A DNA stretch of 64,000 nucleotides, taken from the NCBI GenBank assembly GCA_016788205.1, contig JAEUTA010000012.1:1-64000 (forward strand), in the 5' to 3' direction. A program made the translations under genes and the position numbers. This DNA comes from Flavobacteriales bacterium (lineage in GTDB: Bacteria; Bacteroidota; Bacteroidia; Flavobacteriales_F; PHOS-HE28). Shown in pieces: positions 1 through 10,451 of the stretch; within the stretch, counting starts at the first letter, position 1, and every line of letters starts with the position of its first letter. The notes under the pieces were generated by a model that saw nothing but the letters and a program-made list of their open reading frames with translations, was not told the DNA's origin and made no database searches.

Positions 1-1866
<1,866 letters not shown>

Positions 1867-1966
1867 ATCCGGATGGTATCCGGGTCGCGAAGGTACCCCG
1901 ACGGCGGAGTAGTGCGGTGGAATGTGGATAAGGAAGGGGGATCGTGGAGAAATGCTAGGCTGATCT

Positions 1967-2053
1967 TTCACCGCAAAAACGCAGATGGTGCGGAGAAATA
2001 CAGGGGAATACGGCAGCCATTCATCTTTGCGTCCTCTGCGTCTTTGCGGTGAA
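1967..2053. repeat. Dispersed TTCACCGCAAA(G)ACGCAGA-type inverted repeat
   Basis: A left arm (TTCACCGCAAAAACGCAGA, 1967-1985) and a right arm (TCTGCGTCTTTGCGGTGAA, 2035-2053) are inverted copies with a single mismatch. The right arm is extended inward by TTTGCGTCC. This short repeat is, to my knowledge, scattered through many environmental bacterial genomes and yields spurious peptides such as RKDAEDAK. Its right end overlaps the GTG start of the next gene, so it may contribute to that gene's leader. Whether it is mobile or a folded RNA element cannot be told from one copy. Confidence 0.7.
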
Positions 2054-2864
2054 CACTTCCATCCTCTACTTCACGCACGGCCCCACCCTGGCTTACCGCA
2101 CCTACGGGAATGGTCAGTTGACCGTGCTCGCCTTCCACGGCTTCGGACGCACGGGTGCCGACTTCGCGGTGTTGGAGCAGGAACTCGGCCACCGCTGCAC
2201 CATCCACGCGTTCGACCTGCACTTCCATGGAAATAGCCCGGGCTATCCTGAGCGCGCTGAAAAGCCTTTTACGATCGTAGAACTTGCCACCTATTTCACC
2301 GCGTTCTTGGACCAACTGGGGGTGCAGAAGACCGCGCTTCTTGGTTACAGCCTCGGCGGAAGGATCACCCTTGGCCTGGTGGAACAGATGCCTGAACGCC
2401 TCGAACGGGTATTCCTCGCAGCGCCGGACGGTTTGATCACCCGGCCATGGTATCGCAGGCTTGCTACCTCCGGCCTGGGACGCGCGCTCTACAGACGGTT
2501 CGTGGAGCGCCCTGCCTTCATTCACGGGCTTATCCATGGACTTCGTGCGCTGCGACTGATGAATGAGAAGATGCATCGTTTCCTAATCGGCCAGACGGAT
2601 AGCAAAGCGAAACGGATGCTCGTCCGCGATGTTTGGTTGAGCTACCGCCTGATCGAACCAGACCTGAAGCAGGTGGCCGATGAAGTACGCACGCACCATA
2701 TCCCCATTCACCTGTTCTTCGGGGAGCGAGATACCGTTATCAAGCCTGCTTTCGGGGCCAACCTACGCCAACAAGCATCGGAGTTGATCACCCAACAGGA
2801 GCTGCCCTTCGGCCATGTGCTGCTTACTCCGGAGTTGGGGCAAGCCATGCATGAACACCTGTGA
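2049..2864 (+). CDS. Alpha/beta-fold hydrolase
   Basis: A 271-residue cytoplasmic serine hydrolase of the alpha/beta superfamily. The oxyanion segment HGFGRTG is near residue 30, the nucleophile elbow GYSLGGR puts Ser at 101, an acid candidate is Asp228 in FFGERDTVI, and the catalytic His is near 256 in FGHVLL. The substrate cannot be inferred. The GTG at 2049 is used because no ATG occurs before the catalytic core; this start lies inside the end of a dispersed repeat, which is unusual. It is transcribed divergently from carB and converges on rpmH, with a shared hairpin between them. Confidence 0.85.
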   Translation: MNTSILYFTHGPTLAYRTYGNGQLTVLAFHGFGRTGADFAVLEQELGHRCTIHAFDLHFHGNSPGYPERAEKPFTIVELATYFTAFLDQLGVQKTALLGYSLGGRITLGLVEQMPERLERVFLAAPDGLITRPWYRRLATSGLGRALYRRFVERPAFIHGLIHGLRALRLMNEKMHRFLIGQTDSKAKRMLVRDVWLSYRLIEPDLKQVADEVRTHHIPIHLFFGERDTVIKPAFGANLRQQASELITQQELPFGHVLLTPELGQAMHEHL

Positions 2865-2933
2865 AGGACCCGCCCAGACAACGGCACTTGCTTCGGCATT
2901 CCATTCCGAAGACCACGAAGGCACTACCAACGA

Positions 2934-2962
2934 AAGAGGGCCGCCTTGTGGGCAGCCCTCTT
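2934..2962 (-). terminator. Hairpin terminator behind rpmH, possibly bidirectional
   Basis: AAGAGGGC (2934-2941) pairs with GCCCTCTT (2955-2962), with further GCC/GGC pairing inside. Read on the minus strand it is followed by TTTCG, and on the plus strand by CTGAG. It sits between the converging hydrolase and rpmH genes. Confidence 0.65.
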
Positions 2963-2979
2963 CTGAGTTCACTTGAAGA

Positions 2980-3138
2980 TCAGCCTTTGTGCGAGGCCTC
3001 GTCGCTCGTGGTGAGCTTGTGACGGCCTGCGGCACGACGGCTGGCCAGCACGCCACGACCGGCAACGCTGCTCATCCGCTTACGGAAGCCATGCTTGTTG
3101 GTACGCTTGCGTTTGCTGGGCTGGAAGGTGCGTTTCAT
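2980..3138 (-). CDS. rpmH: 50S ribosomal protein L34
   Basis: The 52-residue translation begins [20 protein letters not shown] and continues [23 protein letters not shown], the universal L34 signature. It has a short C-terminal extension (TSDEASHKG), as seen in Bacteroidota. L34 is a small basic protein of the large ribosomal subunit. It has its own well-formed Bacteroidota promoter 27 bases upstream and a hairpin terminator behind it, so it is probably monocistronic. Here it neighbours birA and not dnaA/rnpA. Confidence 0.97.
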   Translation of the reverse strand: MKRTFQPSKRKRTNKHGFRKRMSSVAGRGVLASRRAAGRHKLTTSDEASHKG

Positions 3139-3164
3139 CGCCGTTGGTCTTTCTTAAGGGAGGG

Positions 3165-3195
3165 CAAATGTAGGGCTTTTCCAGTTTCTGACAAA
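3165..3195 (-). promoter_or_regulatory. Bacteroidota-type promoter of rpmH (TTTG-N19-TACATTTG)
   Basis: On the minus strand, TTTG (3195-3192) is followed after 19 bases by TACATTTG (3172-3165). This matches the -33/-7 consensus of the Bacteroidota primary sigma factor, and the rpmH ATG lies 26 bases further on. Confidence 0.8.
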
Positions 3196-3213
3196 CCCCT
3201 GCTCAAACTTCCG

Positions 3214-3954
3214 TCAACGTGGCGCAAATCGCAGACGATCAAGGCCGTAGGCTGCCACTTCCCCACCCTCCAGTTCAACGATCAGGCGTCCGTGGCGGTC
3301 CACATCCACCGGTCGGCCCATCACCGGACGGTCATCCAGCAGTAATTCAGCCCACCTACCCCGAGCCCAGAGTTGGTCCACATATTCTTCAGCAAGGCCA
3401 CTTTCCCCTGCCTCGTATGCCTTCCAGCGCCGGTCCAGGGCCTTGCAAACGTGGTCCAACAGAACGGCCAGCTCCACTTTACGGCCCGATTCGAGTAGGA
3501 TGCTCGTGGCGACCAGTGCTTCCGGAAAGTCGTGGCTGTTGGCATTGATGCCCATACCGACCACGCTGCTATGCACCAGTTCGCCCACCACTTCGTTCTT
3601 GATCAGGATGCCAGCGATCTTCAACCTGTCCACCAACACATCGTTCGGCCATTTGATGCGTACTTCACCCGGGACCAACAGGCGCACCACCTCGGCTACC
3701 GCAAGCGCTGCCACCTTGCCCAGTGCGAACTGCTCATCGGCCCGCAACCGCGCGGGTTTCAGTACGACGCTCATCATCAGATCCGCGCCGGGCTCGGAAA
3801 GCCACGAGCGCCCGCGTTGGCCCCGACCGGCTGTCTGCTCGTGGGCCAGAATGACAGCCCCATGCTGCACCTTCGACAGATTCAGCAACTCGGCAGCCGT
3901 TTTGTTGGTGCTCTCGAGCGTGTCGAACTTGATGATCGGGTGCCCAATGGTCAT
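3214..3954 (-). CDS. birA: Biotin--[acetyl-CoA-carboxylase] ligase
   Basis: This enzyme forms biotinyl-AMP and transfers biotin to the carrier lysine of acetyl-CoA carboxylase. The translation from the ATG at 3954 (246 residues) starts MTIGHPIIKFDTLESTN. It shows the substrate-specific STN motif, the biotinyl-AMP loop GRGQRGRSW near residue 45, and the KWPNDV block with GILIKNE. No N-terminal helix-turn-helix precedes the catalytic domain, so this is the monofunctional class that does not repress a bio operon. An upstream extension to 4017 is open but would overlap the promoter of the divergent rsfS gene, so the shorter start is preferred. Confidence 0.93.
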   Translation of the reverse strand: MTIGHPIIKFDTLESTNKTAAELLNLSKVQHGAVILAHEQTAGRGQRGRSWLSEPGADLMMSVVLKPARLRADEQFALGKVAALAVAEVVRLLVPGEVRIKWPNDVLVDRLKIAGILIKNEVVGELVHSSVVGMGINANSHDFPEALVATSILLESGRKVELAVLLDHVCKALDRRWKAYEAGESGLAEEYVDQLWARGRWAELLLDDRPVMGRPVDVDRHGRLIVELEGGEVAAYGLDRLRFAPR

Positions 3955-3979
3955 GCCTTTCGCCTGAATACCAGCCCGC

Positions 3980-4007
3980 TTGTGGCGGAGGTAACTTTGT
4001 ACCTTTG
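3980..4007 (+). promoter_or_regulatory. Promoter of the rsfS-ftsH-cdsA run
   Basis: TTG at 3980-3982 is followed after 17 bases by TACCTTTG (4000-4007). A second box, TAACTTTG, lies at 3992-3999. Both fit TAnnTTTG. The rsfS ATG is at 4027, leaving a short leader of about 14 bases. Confidence 0.7.
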
Positions 4008-4026
4008 AACGGACCAAGATAATCGG

Positions 4027-4398
4027 ATGAAGAAAGCACTGGGCGCCTCAGCCCTCCTCGTGGAAGCCATCGTCAAAGGCATTCAAGAGGTTAAGGGCAA
4101 GGACATCGTGCACCTGGACCTGCGCAACGTGCCGAATACCGTGAGCGATCATTTCATCATCTGCCACGGCGACTCGGCCACGCAGGTGGATGCGATACAA
4201 CGATCGGTGGAGAAGTTCGCGCGAGAAGAGGCCGATGACAAACCATGGCATACCGAAGGCACCAGCAACTCCGAATGGGTGTTGATGGATTTCGTGGATG
4301 TCGTGGTGCACATCTTCCACCGGGACAAACGCGCCTACTACGCCTTGGAAGACCTGTGGGGTGATGCCTCCAGCCGACGATATGAGAACGTGGCGTGA
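4027..4398 (+). CDS. rsfS: Ribosome silencing factor
   Basis: A 123-residue RsfS/Iojap protein. It binds ribosomal protein L14 on the 50S subunit and blocks subunit joining when nutrients are scarce. Visible family features are the block VSDHFIICHGDSATQVDAI, then WHTEGTSNSEWVLMDFVDVVVHIF and the C-terminal YYALEDLWGDA. The length is typical. It is first in a forward operon, and its TGA overlaps the GTG start of ftsH (4395-4398), indicating translational coupling. Confidence 0.95.
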   Translation: MKKALGASALLVEAIVKGIQEVKGKDIVHLDLRNVPNTVSDHFIICHGDSATQVDAIQRSVEKFAREEADDKPWHTEGTSNSEWVLMDFVDVVVHIFHRDKRAYYALEDLWGDASSRRYENVA

Positions 4399-6419
4399 AC
4401 GATAGGAGAACGAAGAACAACGTGGAGAACAACGAAAAGCGAAAGCAGGATCCGGAAAAGGGGCCCAAACGGTCCTTCAACTTTTACTGGATCTACGGCA
4501 TCATCATCTTGGTGATCCTGTCCATCAACCTGTTCCAATACGGCGGCGGGGTGGTGAAGATCGACCCGACGGAATACCAGGAGATGCTGGATGCCGGTGA
4601 TGTGCAACGCGTGGTGGTGGTGAACGATCAAGTGGTGCAGGTCTTCATCAAGAAAGACCGCCTCGACAAGGAACCGCACAAAGACAAGATCAAGGATTCG
4701 CCCATCTCGGGATCGAACTCAGGACCGCACTACGCCTTCAACATGGGTACGAGCAACGTGCTGAAGGACCGTATCGTGGAAGAAGCCGAAAAGCACCACG
4801 TCCCCTACGAGTACGAGACGCATGACAACTGGGGCCGCGAGATCATCAATTGGGTGCTCTTCTTCGGCGTGATGATCGCGATCTGGATGTTCGTCATGCG
4901 CCGGATCGGTGGCGGCGCAGGTCCGGGTGGGCAGATCTTCAACATCGGCAAGAGCCGTGCGCAGGTGTTCGAGGGCGGCAAGAGCACGAACGTCACCTTC
5001 AACGATGTGGCCGGCCTGGCCGAAGCCAAGGAGGAACTGCAGGAGATCGTGGATTTCCTGAAGAACCCGAAGAAATACACGGACCTCGGCGCCAAGATCC
5101 CCAAGGGTGCGCTCCTCGTAGGCCCTCCAGGAACAGGCAAAACATTGCTCGCAAAAGCCATCGCCGGTGAAGCGAACGTGCCGTTCTTCAGCCTGAGCGG
5201 TTCGGACTTCGTGGAGATGTTCGTGGGTGTGGGAGCCAGCCGCGTGCGTGATCTGTTCAAACAAGCCAAGGAAAAGGCCCCAGCGATCATCTTCATCGAC
5301 GAGATCGATGCCATCGGACGTGCCCGGGGCCGCAGCGTGAGCATGGGTGCCAACGACGAGCGCGAGAACACGCTGAACCAGTTGCTCACCGAGCTCGATG
5401 GCTTCGGCACCAACAGCGGTGTGATCCTGATCGGCGCCACCAACCGCGCTGACGTGCTGGATCGCGCGCTGATGCGTCCAGGCCGCTTCGACCGCCAGAT
5501 CTTCGTGGATATGCCCGATCTCAACGAGCGCGAAGAGATCCTGCGCGTTCACTTGAAACCACTGAAGCTGGACATCACCGTGGATGTATCCTTCCTTGCA
5601 CGTCAGACGCCTGGCTTCAGCGGGGCCGACCTTGCCAACATCTGCAACGAGGCCGCATTGATCGCTGCTCGGAAGAAAAAGACCAGCGTTGACAAACAGG
5701 ACTTCCTGGATGCCGTGGACCGCGTGATCGGTGGCTTGGAGAAGAAGAACAAGATCATCACCACCGAAGAGAAGAAGGCGATCGCCTACCACGAGGCCGG
5801 TCACGCCACGGTAAGCTGGTTGGTAGAGCATGCCAGCCCGTTGATCAAGGTGACCATCGTCCCTCGCGGCCGCTCGCTGGGGGCCGCCTGGTACCTGCCG
5901 GAAGAACGCCACCTGACCACCGCGGAACAGATGCTGGACGAGATGTGCGCTGCGCTCGGTGGCCGTGCGGCCGAGGATGTGATGTACGGCAAAGTGAGCA
6001 CCGGCGCCCTTTCCGACCTGGAGAAGGTGACCAAGCAAGCCTATGCGATGATCACCATGTACGGCCTGAACGACCGTATCGGGAACATCAGCTACTATGA
6101 TAGCTCGGGACAGAACGAGTACAACTTCGGTAAGCCGTACAGCGAGCGCCAGGCCCAGACCATCGATGAGGAGGTTAGCAAGATGGTGGAGAACCAGTAC
6201 ATGCGCGCCAAACGCATCCTCAACGAGAACAAGGACAAGCTTACCGCCTTGGCAACGCAGCTGTTGGACAAGGAAGTGATCTTCAAGGAGGACTTGGAGA
6301 AGATCTTCGGCGACCGCCCGTTCCAGAAACCGGAAGCCCCTGCGGCCAATGGCCACACGAACGGCACCAGCGCACCTTCCGTACAGGAAAGCCCGGCCGA
6401 CAAGACAGAGCAGGCTTAG
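4395..6419 (+). CDS. ftsH: ATP-dependent zinc metalloprotease FtsH
   Basis: A 674-residue membrane-anchored AAA+ protease that degrades misfolded membrane and short-lived regulatory proteins. Two membrane helices (about residues 31-48 and 152-168) flank a periplasmic segment. The AAA domain carries Walker A GPPGTGKT (243-250), Walker B IIFIDEID (298-305) and the pore loop with [13 protein letters not shown]. The zinc site HEAGH is at 466-470. The C-terminus is a low-complexity Pro/Ala/Thr tail. The start is a GTG overlapping the rsfS stop. A 567-residue opposite-strand ORF is a shadow. Confidence 0.98.
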   Translation: MNDRRTKNNVENNEKRKQDPEKGPKRSFNFYWIYGIIILVILSINLFQYGGGVVKIDPTEYQEMLDAGDVQRVVVVNDQVVQVFIKKDRLDKEPHKDKIKDSPISGSNSGPHYAFNMGTSNVLKDRIVEEAEKHHVPYEYETHDNWGREIINWVLFFGVMIAIWMFVMRRIGGGAGPGGQIFNIGKSRAQVFEGGKSTNVTFNDVAGLAEAKEELQEIVDFLKNPKKYTDLGAKIPKGALLVGPPGTGKTLLAKAIAGEANVPFFSLSGSDFVEMFVGVGASRVRDLFKQAKEKAPAIIFIDEIDAIGRARGRSVSMGANDERENTLNQLLTELDGFGTNSGVILIGATNRADVLDRALMRPGRFDRQIFVDMPDLNEREEILRVHLKPLKLDITVDVSFLARQTPGFSGADLANICNEAALIAARKKKTSVDKQDFLDAVDRVIGGLEKKNKIITTEEKKAIAYHEAGHATVSWLVEHASPLIKVTIVPRGRSLGAAWYLPEERHLTTAEQMLDEMCAALGGRAAEDVMYGKVSTGALSDLEKVTKQAYAMITMYGLNDRIGNISYYDSSGQNEYNFGKPYSERQAQTIDEEVSKMVENQYMRAKRILNENKDKLTALATQLLDKEVIFKEDLEKIFGDRPFQKPEAPAANGHTNGTSAPSVQESPADKTEQA

Positions 6420-6433
6420 CACATCTTTCGCCC

Positions 6434-6640
6434 ATGGCGAACTGGACGCTGATCCACACCGCGCGCGACCGGCATGAAGCCGAAATGCTCCGCGGTCGCC
6501 TCGAAGCCCACGACATCAACGCCGTGATCATGGATCAACGCTCTTCCGTTTATCCTTCCATGGGGGCCATTCAGGTACTGGTGGACCGCGATGACGTGAT
6601 GCGCGCACTGCACCTCATGGCACAGAACAACGAGGCATGA
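6434..6640 (+). CDS. DUF2007-family small protein
   Basis: A 68-residue protein whose sequence (WTLIHTARDRHEAEMLRGRL, then EAHDINAVIMDQ and IQVLVDRDDVMRAL) matches the ferredoxin-like DUF2007 family, proposed in annotations to be signal transducing. No membrane segment is present. It starts 14 bases after ftsH, and its TGA overlaps the cdsA ATG (ATGA, 6637-6640), so it belongs to the same operon. Its biochemical function is unknown. Confidence 0.85.
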   Translation: MANWTLIHTARDRHEAEMLRGRLEAHDINAVIMDQRSSVYPSMGAIQVLVDRDDVMRALHLMAQNNEA

Positions 6641-7440
6641 AAGAACTCGGCGTACGCGCGGTGACCGGAGCCATCTATGTGGCACTGACGCTGGGCGCCG
6701 GATTCGCCGGACCGTTCACCACCTTTCTCCTGTTCCTTCCCGTATGCGTGATCGCCGCGCGCGAAATGCACCTGTTATACTGGGGCGAGGAGGGTGCCCA
6801 TCCGATCAGCTGGAGCATGATGATCGCTGGCACGGTCCACATCGCCCTTGCCATGTGCGCTTTCGATGCCGACTGGCATATCGGCTACGCGCTATCCGTC
6901 GGGTTCGTGCTCACCCTGATCACCATCACCTGGCATCTGTTGCACGGTGTTGCGCAACCGGCCCAAGCGCTCGCCGGTGTATTGCTATTGCTCCTGCTCA
7001 TCGCCATGCCCTTCGGCCTGCTGGCACATCTCTTCGACTACAGCCCGTGGATGTTCATCGGCTTCATGGTCCTCCTCTGGACGAACGATACGGGGGCTTA
7101 TCTCGTGGGTCGTAGTATCGGTCGTACGAAACTGTTGCCCGCCGTTTCGCCGAAGAAGACCGTGGAGGGCCTGCTCGGAGGCATCGTGCTCACCCTTGGT
7201 GCTGCCTGGATGATCGCGCGCTACCAAGATTTCCTAGCGCTCCCTGAATGGCTTTCGGTGGCTGCCATCATCGCCATCACCTCCACCCTGGGCGACCTGC
7301 TGGAATCCGCCTTCAAACGCGCGCGCGGGGTGAAAGACTCCGGCGCCATACTCCCCGGACATGGCGGGATCCTGGACCGTTTCGATGGGTTCTTCCTCGC
7401 CATACCCAGCGTATTGCTCTACCTGCACTTGATCCGCTAG
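6637..7440 (+). CDS. cdsA: Phosphatidate cytidylyltransferase (CDP-diacylglycerol synthase)
   Basis: A 267-residue inner-membrane enzyme that makes CDP-diacylglycerol from phosphatidate and CTP, the branch point of phospholipid synthesis. About seven hydrophobic helices are visible. The family signature is at the C-terminal half: SPKKTVEGLLGG, then TLGDLLESAFKRARGVKDSG and ILPGHGGILDRFDG. It is coupled to the DUF2007 gene by a 4-base overlap and followed by psd, so two consecutive phospholipid steps are adjacent. Confidence 0.96.
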   Translation: MKELGVRAVTGAIYVALTLGAGFAGPFTTFLLFLPVCVIAAREMHLLYWGEEGAHPISWSMMIAGTVHIALAMCAFDADWHIGYALSVGFVLTLITITWHLLHGVAQPAQALAGVLLLLLLIAMPFGLLAHLFDYSPWMFIGFMVLLWTNDTGAYLVGRSIGRTKLLPAVSPKKTVEGLLGGIVLTLGAAWMIARYQDFLALPEWLSVAAIIAITSTLGDLLESAFKRARGVKDSGAILPGHGGILDRFDGFFLAIPSVLLYLHLIR

Positions 7441-7457
7441 CGGCTGGAACCTCCGTC

Positions 7458-7465
7458 TATCTTTG
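7458..7465 (+). promoter_or_regulatory. TAnnTTTG box directly before psd (possible leaderless start)
   Basis: TATCTTTG ends seven bases before the psd ATG at 7472. In Bacteroidota, transcription starts about seven bases after this box, so an mRNA from here would begin at or next to the start codon. No good -33 TTTG is seen. Confidence 0.5.
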
Positions 7466-7471
7466 GCCGCC

Positions 7472-8128
7472 ATGAAGATCCATCGCGAAGGCTGGCCGAC
7501 CATCGGTCTTGTAGGTACGGTGCTTTTGTTGGTGGCCCTCTTCCTCCCCGGCCGTACACCGGCATACGTTCATCTGCCGCTCATCGGGCTGCTCGTAGCC
7601 GTGCTGCTCATCGTGCTTTGGTTCTTCCGTGTCCCGAGGCGTACACCCGTGAGTGACGATGGTGCGATCATTTCTCCTTGTGACGGCAAGGTGGTGGTGA
7701 TCGAAGAGGTCTTCGAACCGGAGTATTTCAAGGACCAACGCAAGCAGGTCTCCATTTTCATGAGCCCGCTGAACGTCCACATCAACTACCACCCCATAGG
7801 CGGGACCACGTCGTACTACAAATACCACCCGGGGAAATACCTCGTTGCGTGGCACCCGAAGAGCAGCACGGAGAATGAACGCAGCACCGTGGTGAATAAG
7901 CATCCGAAGCACGGTGAAGTGCTGTTCCGCCAGATCGCAGGGGCATTGGCACGGCGGATCTGCACCTACGCTGACCAGGGCGGACCCGCAGTGCAAGGCG
8001 GAGAGTTCGGCTTCATCAAATTCGGCTCACGTGTGGACCTATTCCTCCCACTTGACGCCCAGGTGGAAGTCGCTCTGGGGCAGGTCGTAACAGGCTCGAC
8101 CTCGGTGATCGCACGTTTCAAGTACTGA
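7472..8128 (+). CDS. psd: Phosphatidylserine decarboxylase proenzyme
   Basis: A pyruvoyl enzyme converting phosphatidylserine to phosphatidylethanolamine at the inner membrane. The 218-residue protein is the short proenzyme class. Two hydrophobic helices at the N-terminus (about 10-50) are followed by ISPCDGKVVVIEEV, then MSPLNVHINYHP and a C-terminal IKFGSRVDLFLP in which the Gly-Ser pair is the self-cleavage and pyruvoyl site. The ATG at 7472 is chosen because the upstream TTG lies inside the promoter box. The next gene starts three bases after its stop. Confidence 0.94.
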   Translation: MKIHREGWPTIGLVGTVLLLVALFLPGRTPAYVHLPLIGLLVAVLLIVLWFFRVPRRTPVSDDGAIISPCDGKVVVIEEVFEPEYFKDQRKQVSIFMSPLNVHINYHPIGGTTSYYKYHPGKYLVAWHPKSSTENERSTVVNKHPKHGEVLFRQIAGALARRICTYADQGGPAVQGGEFGFIKFGSRVDLFLPLDAQVEVALGQVVTGSTSVIARFKY

Positions 8129-8131
8129 ACA

Positions 8132-8677
8132 ATGGACCATCCTATCAAGAACATCCTCCTCGGCGTCATCGCCGTCCTCACTGTCATTCTGATCGGGAGC
8201 AGGTTCATGAAGAAGGACGAGGGCAACGTGTCCAACAGTGCTTCTTCCGCTGAAGAGGTCGTCATCACAGGGCCCTTGTCGAATAAGGATCTGCGGTTCG
8301 ACGGCTACTACAGCAATCAAGTAGGTCAATTGCTGTACCTGGTCCGATTCTTCCCTGAAGGCCGCGTAGTGACGGTGAACGGGACGACCGAACGCGCCAG
8401 TGACCTGCCGAAATTCCTGGTCCGGGAAACGAAAGGCAATCCGGGTATCGGACTGCACAATGTTCCTGTTTCCGTCGAAGGCGACAGTCTGGTTTTCATC
8501 ACCCACCCTGAAAAAGGCGAGATCGAGTACCGTGGAGCCGTGGTCAGTGGTTCAATGGTGCGCTTCATCCGGCACAGCCACATCACGGGCACCAGGCAGT
8601 TGATGGAATACGTGTTCTATCCGGATGGTACCGTACCGCTACAACAGGATAGCGCGAAGGTCGTCCAGCCTTCCTAG
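8132..8677 (+). CDS. Membrane-anchored hypothetical protein
   Basis: A 181-residue protein that I do not recognise. One N-terminal hydrophobic helix (about residues 7-24) is followed by a short Ser/Glu linker and a mostly beta-strand region of about 120 residues (for example DGYYSNQVGQLLYLVRFFP and SGSMVRFIRHSHITG). This suggests a periplasmic beta domain tethered to the membrane. It follows psd by three bases and probably ends this operon. Its last 39 bases overlap the end of the converging HAD gene. No metal site, lipobox or catalytic motif is visible. Confidence 0.75.
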   Translation: MDHPIKNILLGVIAVLTVILIGSRFMKKDEGNVSNSASSAEEVVITGPLSNKDLRFDGYYSNQVGQLLYLVRFFPEGRVVTVNGTTERASDLPKFLVRETKGNPGIGLHNVPVSVEGDSLVFITHPEKGEIEYRGAVVSGSMVRFIRHSHITGTRQLMEYVFYPDGTVPLQQDSAKVVQPS

Positions 8678-9334
8678 TACGTAAGTCGCGCTCGCATCAC
8701 CCCCTCCGTTGGGTGCGAAGTGCGCGTGGTCCCAGCCAGCGCTCCTAGCGCCTTCCATGTCGGCAGGCACGCTATCGCCGATCATCAGGCTTCCCTCCGC
8801 TGTCGCTTTCGTTCGCTTCAGTGCTGCCGCGAAGATCCGTGGGTCGGGTTTCCGGGCTCCAGCCTTCTCACTCGTGAGCACCAGATCGAAGTGTTCCTGT
8901 ATCCCGCTACTGGCCAGTTTCACGTGCTGCACTTCTTCGAAACCATTGGTGATGATGTGCAGCCGGTAGCGTTCCGCGAGATCGCATAGAAGCTTTTTCG
9001 CACCTGGGAATAGTGTTGACCGTTTCGGGCTCAATGCCAGATAATCGCGACCCAAGCGTACGGCGAGTTCCTCATCCTTCAATCCATGGCGCAGCAGTGT
9101 GTTCCGAAAACGAAGCACCCTGAGCACGTGCCGGTCAAGGTGTCCGCTCTCGTATCGCTTCCACAGGGCTTGATTGATCTCCTCGTAAGTGTCGATGAAC
9201 TCCGCTGCATCCGGAATTCCACGGTCGGCGAGATGTTCGGTGTCATACAGTTCCCGCAGCGTCTCCCGTGAATTGGTCTCGAAGTCCCACAAGGTGTGGT
9301 CCAGGTCGAAGAAGAGGTGCGTGTAACGTTTCAT
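8639..9334 (-). CDS. YjjG-like HAD-family noncanonical nucleotidase/phosphatase
   Basis: A 231-residue haloacid-dehalogenase-type hydrolase. Motif I is FFDLDHTLWD (nucleophile and acid Asp), followed by a helical cap, motif II IITNG, motif III Lys in SEKAGARKPDPRIF and motif IV MIGDSVPADMEGA. The pattern FDLDHTLWDFE is typical of YjjG-type pyrimidine nucleotidases, which fits the nearby upp gene. The ATG at 9334 forms an ATGA overlap with the upstream gene, which decides the start. It closes the long minus-strand operon and converges on the psd unit. Confidence 0.88.
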   Translation of the reverse strand: MKRYTHLFFDLDHTLWDFETNSRETLRELYDTEHLADRGIPDAAEFIDTYEEINQALWKRYESGHLDRHVLRVLRFRNTLLRHGLKDEELAVRLGRDYLALSPKRSTLFPGAKKLLCDLAERYRLHIITNGFEEVQHVKLASSGIQEHFDLVLTSEKAGARKPDPRIFAAALKRTKATAEGSLMIGDSVPADMEGARSAGWDHAHFAPNGGGDASATYVLGRLDDLRAILL

Positions 9335-9789
9335 CGGATGAAACTCCACGCCACGCTGAGCACGACGGACCAGACGAGAACGGAACCCAACAAAGCGGGT
9401 AGCGTGCGCCTGTCATGCCGGAAGTACTTCGCAGCCAGCACCGCTGTGATCGGAATGGATAAGGTAGGCGGAGCGAAAGCAGCCAGACCGATGACCCCGT
9501 AGCGTTGCTTCACGCGAACGATCGTGCGATTCGTGCGCGTGAAAACGTGCTTGGGTGGGAGTCCTTTCAGCGCACGTTCCTTGGAGCGACGGATGTACCG
9601 GTGACGGAACCGTTCCAGCAACCCCTTTCCCGAAAAGTAAAAGACGAGCATACCCGCTGTGGATCCAATGGCCAGGTACACGAGGGTTTCAATGAACCCG
9701 TTACCCATACCGTAGGAGACCAAGCCTGCGAAGAGGAACTTCACCATGGCCGTGAACACCACGGTAAGAGCACCCAACAGTTCCTGCAT
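9331..9789 (-). CDS. Small multi-spanning membrane protein, unknown function
   Basis: A 152-residue protein with three to four hydrophobic segments: the N-terminal 30 residues, LVYLAIGSTAGMLVFYFSG, the Pro-rich IGLAAFAPPTLSIPITAVLA, and the C-terminal LLGSVLVWSVVLSVAWSF. A basic stretch of about 35 residues lies in the middle. The APPTLSIP turn resembles small VTT/DedA-like or putative small-multidrug-export proteins, but this is weak. It lies three bases behind upp and overlaps the HAD gene by four bases. Confidence 0.7.
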   Translation of the reverse strand: MQELLGALTVVFTAMVKFLFAGLVSYGMGNGFIETLVYLAIGSTAGMLVFYFSGKGLLERFRHRYIRRSKERALKGLPPKHVFTRTNRTIVRVKQRYGVIGLAAFAPPTLSIPITAVLAAKYFRHDRRTLPALLGSVLVWSVVLSVAWSFIR

Positions 9790-9792
9790 GAT

Positions 9793-10443
9793 CTACATCT
9801 TGGCCCCGTAGGCCAAGTCACCGGCATCACCAAGACCCGGTACGATATACGCTTGAGCGGTCATCTCATCATCCACCGCACCGATCCAGAATCGCGTTCC
9901 CGGCGGTAGATGCAGTTTCGCATACTCCAAACCTTCCGCACTGGCGATCACCGCAGCGACGTGAAGTGCCTTGGGCTTGCCAAGGCGCAACAGGGCTTTG
10001 TACACCAGCACCATGCTACGTCCGGTGGCCAGCATAGGATCGCAGAGAACCACAACGCGCCCTTCCAACGACGGGCTGCTCAGGTACTCTACTTCGATAT
10101 CGAAAGCGTCCTCTCCCTTGCGATGCTTCCGGTAAGCGCTCACGAAAGCACTATCCGCACGGTCGAAGTAGTTCAGCATGCCTTGGTGCAAGGGTAGCCC
10201 GGCACGTAGGATGTTGGCTAGAACGGGTTGTTCAACCATCATTTCCGTACGCGCAATGCCCAGCGGGGTGGTCACTTCAACGGGGCTGTATTCCAACGTG
10301 CGGCTCAACTCCAAGGCCATCACTTCACCTATGCGTTCGAGGTTGCGACGGAACCGCATCGGATCCTTCTGCACGTTCACATCACGCAGTTCGGCAACGA
10401 AGTGGTTCACCACGCTCCGCTGTTTGACCAATTCCATCACCAT
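9793..10443 (-). CDS. upp: Uracil phosphoribosyltransferase
   Basis: A salvage enzyme making UMP from uracil and PRPP in the cytoplasm. The 216-residue translation has the PRPP loop VVLCDPMLATGRSM around residue 130 and the uracil-binding IPGLGDAGD-like C-terminus (YIVPGLGDAGDLAYG). The ATG at 10443 has a GAGGA stretch six bases upstream. The longer GTG start at 10467 would overlap the preceding gene by 16 bases. UMP feeds UDP-sugar synthesis, which may explain its place in a polysaccharide operon, though simple operon hitch-hiking is equally possible. Confidence 0.95.
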   Translation of the reverse strand: MVMELVKQRSVVNHFVAELRDVNVQKDPMRFRRNLERIGEVMALELSRTLEYSPVEVTTPLGIARTEMMVEQPVLANILRAGLPLHQGMLNYFDRADSAFVSAYRKHRKGEDAFDIEVEYLSSPSLEGRVVVLCDPMLATGRSMVLVYKALLRLGKPKALHVAAVIASAEGLEYAKLHLPPGTRFWIGAVDDEMTAQAYIVPGLGDAGDLAYGAKM

Positions 10444-10451
10444 GGTTTCCT

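Noticed and set aside
4719..6422. A 567-codon minus-strand ORF opposite ftsH
   Set aside because: Shadow of ftsH; no family features, and the plus strand carries every FtsH motif.
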